From Christensenella sp. UBA3700 (GTDB lineage Bacteria > Bacillota > Clostridia > Christensenellales > UBA3700), in NCBI GenBank assembly GCA_002372775.1, contig DFIJ01000078.1:2736-66735 (forward strand): a stretch of 64,000 bases of DNA, in the 5' to 3' direction. The notes under the pieces were generated by a model. That model was not told where the DNA came from. It saw only the letters and a list, made by a program, of their open reading frames with translations, and made no database searches. This document shows positions 57,967 through 64,000 of the stretch, piece by piece; the first letter of the stretch is position 1, and every line of letters begins with the position of its first letter. A program made the position numbers and the translations under genes.

Positions 57967-59469
57967 GTGGAAAATTTATCTAAGCAAACTGCTGATACAT
58001 TAAGCAGTTATATTTCTAAGACAAGTGGATTAAAAACAAAAGACTATTTAGGATACGCATTAGGCGATGCGGCTGGCTGTTTAGTTTTCTCATTAGTTAC
58101 TTCGTTATTACAAAAATTCTATACAGATATTTTTTCAATTCAACCAATGTATATTATGGTCATGTTTGTTCTTGCGAGAATTTGGGACGCAGTAAACGAC
58201 CCAATTATGGGTAGAATTTGCGACTCAGTTAAGATAACAAAATATGGCCGTTACAAACCTTGGTTTTTATATGTAGCTTTGCCTTTGTCTTTTACTGCAA
58301 TGTTAATGTTTGCAAAATGGCCAGGAATAGGGGATCCAGATAAATATACGTTAACATGTGTATATGCTACTGTTACATATGTTCTATTTGGTATGGCATA
58401 TACAATGTTACAAATTCCATATGGATCACTTGCAGCTGTAGTAACTACAGATGAAAAAGAAAGAAATAAATTGTCTATTTGGAGATCTGTAGGTGCTGGT
58501 GTTGGCGCTATGCCAGTACTATTAATAACATCATTCTGTTATAGCACTGATGAGAACGGTGTAAAGACTATGATGTATAAGCCAATTATTATTGGCGTTA
58601 TTATAATGTCCATAGCTTCTGCTTGCTTACTTGTTCTATGTTTCTTTATGAATAAAGAAAGAATTATTGCAAAGGGTAAAGAAGCAGAAATAGAAGAAGA
58701 GAAATTAAAGCATAAACATAGAACAGCAGAGGCATTAAAAAATCTGTTTAAGAATAGGGCATTTATAGGTATTTCTTTAACTGCTATGTTATTGCTTGCA
58801 GGACAAATGTTCACTCAAAGTTTCTATACATATCTATTCGATTATTATTTCAATGCTAACTGGATGAATCTAATAGCAACAGGATGTAATTATGCACCTA
58901 TGGTAGTTCTAATGTTCTTCACTCCAAAACTTGTAAGAAAGTTTGGAAAAAGAGAATTATGTGCCGTTGGTTTAACACTATCTTGTGGAGCAAATTTAGC
59001 CTTATTCTTTATGAAGGGCATTGATCCAAGTATATTGATGTATCTATTTATGGCCATGTGCTTTATTAGTGGATGTGGACTTACATTTATATCTTTGCAG
59101 CTTTGGTCTATGGAGACAGATGCTTTAGATGATCTTGAAGTAAAGACAAAACAAAGAGATGATGCAACAGCATATTCTATCTTTAATTTCTTTAGAAAAT
59201 TAGGACAAGTTATTGCAGCTATTGCGGTAAATGGCGCATTGATGGGTATGGGTTATATTGTTGGTAATGTAGCTCAAGGTGATGAGAATCTTAATATTAT
59301 GTACATATTAGCAACTTTAATTCCTGCTGTTATGTATGGACTTATGGCATTATTCCTATTTGTCATATATCCACTTTCTAAAAAGAAGGTTGAGGAACTA
59401 CAAATTGAGAAAGAAAAGAATATTAAGGAGGCTTACGAAAACAACCGAATTATTATTAACGAAAGTTAA
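57967..59469 (+). CDS. GPH family (MelB-like) sodium/proton-sugar symporter
   Basis: This 500-residue protein has twelve predicted membrane segments. The GPH signature is in the first half: YALGDAAGCLVF, ARIWDAVNDPIMGRICD and KYGRYKPW. The paired Asp residues in helices II and IV couple cation to sugar in MelB. A GTG start is preceded by GATGAGGG. No glycosidase is nearby, so the sugar is unknown. gdhA follows after about 75 bases and may be cotranscribed. Confidence 0.9.
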   Translation: MENLSKQTADTLSSYISKTSGLKTKDYLGYALGDAAGCLVFSLVTSLLQKFYTDIFSIQPMYIMVMFVLARIWDAVNDPIMGRICDSVKITKYGRYKPWFLYVALPLSFTAMLMFAKWPGIGDPDKYTLTCVYATVTYVLFGMAYTMLQIPYGSLAAVVTTDEKERNKLSIWRSVGAGVGAMPVLLITSFCYSTDENGVKTMMYKPIIIGVIIMSIASACLLVLCFFMNKERIIAKGKEAEIEEEKLKHKHRTAEALKNLFKNRAFIGISLTAMLLLAGQMFTQSFYTYLFDYYFNANWMNLIATGCNYAPMVVLMFFTPKLVRKFGKRELCAVGLTLSCGANLALFFMKGIDPSILMYLFMAMCFISGCGLTFISLQLWSMETDALDDLEVKTKQRDDATAYSIFNFFRKLGQVIAAIAVNGALMGMGYIVGNVAQGDENLNIMYILATLIPAVMYGLMALFLFVIYPLSKKKVEELQIEKEKNIKEAYENNRIIINES

Positions 59470-59483
59470 GTTAAAGGACGTCA

Positions 59484-59502
59484 CTACAAACATTGTTTGT
59501 AG
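59484..59502 (+). other. Intercistronic hairpin between the symporter gene and gdhA
   Basis: CTACAAAC-ATT-GTTTGTAG is a perfect 8-bp stem without a T tract. It could be an RNA processing or stability element shielding the downstream gdhA message. Confidence 0.45.
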
Positions 59503-59546
59503 AAAATATATAAAGGTTATTAAAAAGGGGGAGGCAAAGAAATACA

Positions 59547-60800
59547 ATGGCATATAATGCGTTTGAAAATTTCTTAGCAGTTGTGGACAAGGCAGCAAAA
59601 GCTGTCGGAATGGATGAACAAGATTACATTGCAATCAAGTATCCAGAAAGAGAATTGAAAGTCTCCATTCCAGTAAGAATGGATAATGGCTCAATTCAAG
59701 TATTTGAAGGCTATAGAGTACAACATAGTTCTTCACGTGGCCCATGTAAGGGCGGTATTAGATATCACCAAGATTGTGATATTAACGAAGTTAAAGCGCT
59801 TGCAGCTTGGATGAGTTTTAAGTGCGCCGTAGTTAATATTCCATATGGCGGTGGTAAAGGTGCTATCAAGGTAGATCCTTCAAAATTATCGAAGAGTGAA
59901 CTTGAGAGACTAACAAGAAGATACACTGCAAGTATCTTACCAATCATTGGACCAGAGAAAGATATTCCAGCTCCAGATGTAAACTCAAACTCACAAATTA
60001 TGGACTGGGTAATGGACACTTATTCAATGATGAAAGGCTATACTGTACCAGGTGTAGTAACAGGTAAAGACTTAGATGTTGGCGGTTCTATTGGTAGACC
60101 AGAAGCAACAGGTCGTGGCGTTATGATTATTACTTTACAACTTCTTAAGAAGTTGGGTATTGATCCAAAAGGCGTTTCTATTGCTATTCAAGGTATGGGT
60201 AACGTAGGTTCTGTAGCAGCAAGACTTTTATATGAAAAAGGATGCAAAATTGTTGCTGTATCAGATGTGTCTGGCGGTATTAGAAATGCTAATGGTTTAG
60301 ACATGCAAGAGGTATTAGCATTCATTGGTAACAAGCAAAGATTCTTAAAAGATTACAATGCAGATAATGTAGAGCATATCTCAAATGAAGAATTGCTTGA
60401 AACTAAGTGTGATGTATTAATTCCAGCTGCTATGGAAAACCAAATTACAAAGGACAATGCTAACAAGCTACAATGTAAGTACATTGTAGAAGCCGCAAAT
60501 GGTCCTACAACAAAAGAAGCTGATGAGATTATTGATAAGAGAGGAATTATCTTAGTTCCAGATATCTTAGCTAATGCGGGCGGTGTTACTGTTTCATACT
60601 TCGAATGGGTACAAAACTTACAAGCATTATGGTGGGATCTAGACGAAGTTAATGAAAAACTTGAAAAGATCATGGTTAAGGCTTGGAATGAACTTGATGA
60701 TGTAGCAAATAAGAATCATCTAAGCTATAGACTAGCTGCTTATGTTGTAGCTATTCAAAGAATTTCAAGAGCTAAGAAGTTAAGAGGAATTTTTCCTTGA
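59547..60800 (+). CDS. gdhA: Glutamate dehydrogenase
   Basis: This 417-residue enzyme interconverts glutamate and 2-oxoglutarate plus ammonia. It has KGGIRYHQD, the catalytic lysine region FKCAVVNIPYGGGKGAI, and APDVNSN. The Rossmann motif GMGNVGS and NAGGVTVSYFEW follow. The length and the GPEKDIPAPDV form match hexameric Firmicute GDHs of the NAD-preferring type; cofactor preference is inferred. GGGGGAGG is a very strong ribosome binding site. It connects to asnA through ammonia and to the aspartate aminotransferase through glutamate. Confidence 0.95.
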   Translation: MAYNAFENFLAVVDKAAKAVGMDEQDYIAIKYPERELKVSIPVRMDNGSIQVFEGYRVQHSSSRGPCKGGIRYHQDCDINEVKALAAWMSFKCAVVNIPYGGGKGAIKVDPSKLSKSELERLTRRYTASILPIIGPEKDIPAPDVNSNSQIMDWVMDTYSMMKGYTVPGVVTGKDLDVGGSIGRPEATGRGVMIITLQLLKKLGIDPKGVSIAIQGMGNVGSVAARLLYEKGCKIVAVSDVSGGIRNANGLDMQEVLAFIGNKQRFLKDYNADNVEHISNEELLETKCDVLIPAAMENQITKDNANKLQCKYIVEAANGPTTKEADEIIDKRGIILVPDILANAGGVTVSYFEWVQNLQALWWDLDEVNEKLEKIMVKAWNELDDVANKNHLSYRLAAYVVAIQRISRAKKLRGIFP

Positions 60801-60827
60801 TAATTAGCGATTTAGAAAATTATTTAG

Positions 60828-60856
60828 TGGGAGCAGGGCAACTTGCTCCCATTTTA
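60828..60856 (+). terminator. Rho-independent terminator after gdhA
   Basis: The perfect 8-bp stem TGGGAGCA / TGCTCCCA with an eight-base loop is followed by TTTTA. Confidence 0.88.
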
Positions 60857-60888
60857 CTTTATATTTAAGCGCTAATTACGCATAACGC

Positions 60889-60917
60889 TTTACAACACGC
60901 ACTTTTATTTATATAAT
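60889..60917 (+). promoter_or_regulatory. Promoter for the CNNM/CorC gene
   Basis: TTTACA (60889-60894) and TATAAT (60912-60917) have a 17-base spacer beginning ACACGCAC. The next bases resemble those of the asnA promoter. Confidence 0.78.
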
Positions 60918-60952
60918 ATTTTTATTATAAATATATATTTATTGGACAATAG

Positions 60953-62281
60953 ATGGATTACGCAATTTATACAATAGCGATTGTACTTTTAATTTTATTA
61001 TCAGGTTTCTTCTCAGCTGCAGAGACAGCTTATTCTTCTATTTCACGTCTAAAGTTTAAGACTATGGCTGAAAACAAGAAAAAGAAGTATCAATGGGCTG
61101 GCGCACTTGGCGACAATTACGACAAATTATTAACAACAATTCTTATTGGAAACAACATCGTTAATATCGGTGCTGCTACTTTGTCTACATTGTTATTCAC
61201 AAGATTAATTTCTGACGGAAACTTAGCAGGTACTATTTCTACTATCGCAATTACAATTATAGTTTTATTCTTTGGTGAAGTTGGACCTAAAACATTAGCA
61301 AAGAGAAATCCAGAACCATTTGCATTAAATTCTGCATTTATCATTTTGATTTTATTCTACATCTTATATCCACTTAACCTAATTCTTGGTAGCTTCCAAA
61401 AGATGCTAACAAAGATTTTCAAGACTCAAGAATCTCAAAAGATTTCTGATGAAGACTTAATCAATTATGTTGATGAAGCTGAAAACTCAGGAGAAATTGA
61501 TGAAGATGAATCTGACTTAATTAAATCAGCAATTGGTTTTGATGATTTAACAGTAGAAGATGCTTTAACACCAAGAGTAAATGTTGAAGGTATTGATGTA
61601 AGAACTTCAATGGAAGTAGCAAAGCAAAAGTTCTTAGAAACTGGTTATTCAAGATTCCCAGTTTATAAGGGAAATATAGATAACGTTATAGGTATTCTAA
61701 ACGAAAAGGATTTCTATAGAGGATATGAAAAAGGCGAAACAAAGATTAGAAACGTAATGTCAAAGAACGTAATTATGCTTCCACCTGCAATGCCTCTTCC
61801 AGATGCTCTAGAAAAACTACAAAAGGGTAAAATGCATATTGCTATCGTTATTAGTGAACATGGTGGCACAATGGGTATTATTACTCTTGAAGACGTTTTA
61901 GAAGAGTTAGTTGGTGAAATTTGGGATGAGCATGATGATATTGTTGAGCCAGTTAAGAAAATTGATGAAGAAACTTATCAAATTCAAGGAGATTACAACT
62001 TAGATGATTTCTTTGAATTGTTCGAGATAGATCAAGATCCAGATGATTACGATCCAGTAAAGGTAAGCGGCTTTTTGGCAATGCTACTTGAAAAAGCTCC
62101 AGTTGTTGGAGATGAAGTAGATTTTGAAAATCTTCATATTAAAGTTGACGAAGTTGAATTCAACAGAATCGTTAGCTGTACTGTAAAGATTTTGCCAAAG
62201 GAAGAAAAAGAAGAAGAAAATAAAGATCTATTGCTACGTGGTCTAGTAGGCAATAGCGACGACGAAGAAGCGGAGGATTAA
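60953..62281 (+). CDS. CNNM/CorC-type transporter (putative magnesium exporter)
   Basis: This 442-residue protein has a CNNM membrane domain (about 1-180; [41 protein letters not shown]). Two CBS domains follow (about 200-330; [40 protein letters not shown]), then a CorC_HlyC C-terminal domain with a charged tail. Relatives export Mg2+ and sense nucleotides through CBS; old names call them hemolysins. No good ribosome binding site precedes the ATG (TTGGACAATAG). ileS follows within six bases. Confidence 0.9.
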   Translation: MDYAIYTIAIVLLILLSGFFSAAETAYSSISRLKFKTMAENKKKKYQWAGALGDNYDKLLTTILIGNNIVNIGAATLSTLLFTRLISDGNLAGTISTIAITIIVLFFGEVGPKTLAKRNPEPFALNSAFIILILFYILYPLNLILGSFQKMLTKIFKTQESQKISDEDLINYVDEAENSGEIDEDESDLIKSAIGFDDLTVEDALTPRVNVEGIDVRTSMEVAKQKFLETGYSRFPVYKGNIDNVIGILNEKDFYRGYEKGETKIRNVMSKNVIMLPPAMPLPDALEKLQKGKMHIAIVISEHGGTMGIITLEDVLEELVGEIWDEHDDIVEPVKKIDEETYQIQGDYNLDDFFELFEIDQDPDDYDPVKVSGFLAMLLEKAPVVGDEVDFENLHIKVDEVEFNRIVSCTVKILPKEEKEEENKDLLLRGLVGNSDDEEAED

Positions 62282-62286
62282 TATAT

Positions 62287-64000
62287 ATGTACGATAAAGT
62301 AGACTCGAGTATGAATTTCGTTGACAGAGAAAAGAAAGTCATCGATTTCTGGAAACTAAATGATGTCTTTGAAAAGAGCATCGAGCAAAATGAAGGAAAA
62401 GAGGAGTTCTCATTCTATGATGGACCTCCAACAGCCAATGGCCGTCCACACGTTGGACACGTTTTAACTCGTGTTATTAAGGATATCATTCCAAGATATA
62501 AAACTATGAAGGGCTACCATGTTTTAAGAAAAGCTGGTTGGGATACTCATGGTTTACCAGTAGAACTTGAAGTTGAAAAGTCACTTGGTATGGATGGTAA
62601 GGAAGAAATCGAAAAATACGGTATCGAACCATTCATTAAGAAATGTAAAGAAAGCGTTTGGAAATATAAGGGCGCTTGGGAAGAGATGTCAGATAGAGTT
62701 GGTTACTGGGTTGATATGGAACACCCATATATCACTTATGATGACAACTATATTGAATCTGTATGGTGGGCTATTAAGTCTATTTCAGAAAAAGGCTTAT
62801 TATACAAAGGTTATAAGATTGTTCCTTACTGCCCAAGATGCGGAACAGCATTAGCATCTCACGAAGTAGCTCAAGGATATAAGGATGTTAAAGAAACATC
62901 TGTATTCGCTAAGTTTAAGAGAAAGAATGCTGAAGGTTATTTCCTAGCATGGACAACAACTCCTTGGACATTACCATCAAACGTTGCTCTATGTATGAAC
63001 GCTGATGAAAACTATGTTGAAATCAAGACAAAGGAAGGCGAAGTATTCGTTCTTGCAGAAGCATTGGCTCCATCTTTATTTGAAGATTATGAAGTATTAT
63101 CTACAAAACTTGGTAGTGAATATGAATATGCTGAATATGAGCCACTATACAATTGCTATGAAGGCAAAGATAAAGCATTCTATGTTACAAATGATTCATA
63201 TGTAACTTTAACAGATGGTACAGGTATCGTTCACATAGCTCCTGCATTTGGTGAAGACGACTCTAGAGTTGGTAAGAACTACAAGCTTCCATTCCTACAA
63301 ATGGTTGATGAAAGAGGTAGATTAAAGAAAGAAACTCCATTCGCTGGTATCTTCTGTAAAGATGCAGATAAGTTAGTTATTAAGGATTTAAAAGAAAGAG
63401 GATTATTATTCAAGGAATTACAATTCGAGCATAGCTATCCATTCTGCTGGAGATGTGATACTCCACTTCTATACTATGCAAGATCTTCTTGGTTCATTAA
63501 GATGACAGAAGTTAGAGATAATCTTCTAAAGAATAATGCAACAATCAATTGGATTCCTCCAACAATTGGTACAGGTAGATTTGGTAACTTCCTAGAGAAC
63601 GTTATCGACTGGGGTATTTCTCGTGAAAGATATTGGGGAACTCCACTTCCAATTTGGATTTGTAAAGACTGCGGCAAGATTCATGTTGTAGGTTCAAGAA
63701 AAGAACTTAGAGAACTTGGCGGATTAGATAAGGATATTGAATTACATAGACCATACCTAGACACAGTTAAGTTTAAGTGTCCAGATTGTGGTGGTGAAAT
63801 GTCTAGAACTCCAGAAGTATTAGACTGCTGGTTCGATAGTGGTTCTATGCCATTTGCACAATTACATTATCCATTTGAAAATAAGGAATTATTTGAAAAG
63901 CATTATCCAGCAAACTTCATTTCAGAAGCTGTTGACCAAACAAGAGGTTGGTTCTATACATTACTTGCTATTTCAACATTATTATTCGATAAGGCTCCAT
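62287..64000 (+). CDS. ileS: Isoleucyl-tRNA synthetase, 5' part (runs past window end)
   Basis: The first 571 codons are in frame and open to the window edge. The HIGH motif is PHVGH (near 56-60) in [40 protein letters not shown], the editing domain with TTPWTLPSN and [30 protein letters not shown] and a CxxC...CPDCGG zinc site follow. The insert pattern resembles the longer, eukaryote-like IleRS2 type rather than the classic bacterial IleS1. GCGGAGGA precedes the ATG. The KMSKS loop and C-terminus are outside the window. Confidence 0.96.
   Translation, partial: MYDKVDSSMNFVDREKKVIDFWKLNDVFEKSIEQNEGKEEFSFYDGPPTANGRPHVGHVLTRVIKDIIPRYKTMKGYHVLRKAGWDTHGLPVELEVEKSLGMDGKEEIEKYGIEPFIKKCKESVWKYKGAWEEMSDRVGYWVDMEHPYITYDDNYIESVWWAIKSISEKGLLYKGYKIVPYCPRCGTALASHEVAQGYKDVKETSVFAKFKRKNAEGYFLAWTTTPWTLPSNVALCMNADENYVEIKTKEGEVFVLAEALAPSLFEDYEVLSTKLGSEYEYAEYEPLYNCYEGKDKAFYVTNDSYVTLTDGTGIVHIAPAFGEDDSRVGKNYKLPFLQMVDERGRLKKETPFAGIFCKDADKLVIKDLKERGLLFKELQFEHSYPFCWRCDTPLLYYARSSWFIKMTEVRDNLLKNNATINWIPPTIGTGRFGNFLENVIDWGISRERYWGTPLPIWICKDCGKIHVVGSRKELRELGGLDKDIELHRPYLDTVKFKCPDCGGEMSRTPEVLDCWFDSGSMPFAQLHYPFENKELFEKHYPANFISEAVDQTRGWFYTLLAISTLLFDKAP

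Noticed and set aside
59484-59502. Terminator between the GPH symporter gene and gdhA
   Set aside because: The stem is perfect but no T tract follows; it is listed as an intercistronic hairpin instead.
1-64000. CRISPR arrays, insertion sequences, prophage or integrated element
   Set aside because: No regularly spaced direct repeats, transposase, integrase or phage structural genes were found. Gene content is housekeeping throughout, and the tRNA cluster has no integrase beside it.

Overview
The window is AT-rich, densely packed bacterial DNA of ordinary Firmicute character. Features pointing to the class Clostridia are the AGGAGG-like ribosome binding sites, the TTGACA/TATAAT promoters with 17-base spacers, the gene order rpmE / YqhQ-type protein / prmC / prfA, SpoVG, RNase J, the DUF512 radical-SAM gene beside der, and a GTP-type PEP carboxykinase. 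Large surface proteins with InlB-type and BspA-type repeats would suit a gut or host-associated lineage. I cannot name a genus. No phage, transposon, integrase, CRISPR array or plasmid function is visible, so this looks like stable chromosome.

Layout. 1-324: a tRNA cluster (partial tRNA, Gly, Cys, Leu). 401-8916: a small membrane protein, an esterase, a 1391-residue InlB-repeat surface protein, thyA-folA, and an ArsB/NhaD-type permease. 9052-13026: tyrS, a YigZ protein and ilvE converging on a DegV protein. 13146-18560: an acidic membrane-anchored protein, a PAP2 phosphatase translationally coupled to an acyl-adenylating ligase, spoVG, and a degenerate dehydrogenase. 18723-27808: a long run of information-processing and amino-acid genes (rpmE, a yqhQ-prmC fusion, prfA, a homocitrate/citrate-synthase-like gene, thrC, trpS) ending in a DUF5685/J-domain pair. 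27860-34533: a second PAP2 protein, pckG, an RND/MMPL exporter and a FliB-like protein. 34590-36824: serC-serA on the minus strand.

37286-46832 is one tightly overlapping block joining RNA decay and tRNA modification (rnjA, trmR, trhP), a glycosyltransferase, a Dabb protein, the DUF512 protein, Der, an aspartate aminotransferase and a YfcE phosphodiesterase. 46861-48459 holds a small membrane protein and a leucine-rich-repeat surface protein. 48539-51301 is a transporter plus a thiamine salvage unit: thiN converges on thiT, which is under a TPP riboswitch. 51337-55310 holds an ABC-ATPase-like protein with altered catalytic motifs, an S41 protease, and two unrecognised envelope proteins. 55388-64000 holds asnA, gltA, a GPH symporter, gdhA, a CNNM/CorC protein and the 5' part of ileS.

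Metabolically, pckG, gltA, gdhA, asnA, serC-serA, thrC, ilvE and the aminotransferase describe amino-acid-centred carbon and nitrogen flow around oxaloacetate, 2-oxoglutarate and 3-phosphoglycerate. The points most worth a second look are: the TPP-riboswitch/thiT leader, whose terminator contains the ribosome binding site and whose promoter lies back-to-back with that of a leaderless, degenerate ABC ATPase gene; the yqhQ-prmC fusion; tRNAs with C at the normally invariant position 55; GCGC-type motifs inside several promoter spacers; and several homologues of known enzymes that have lost hallmark residues.
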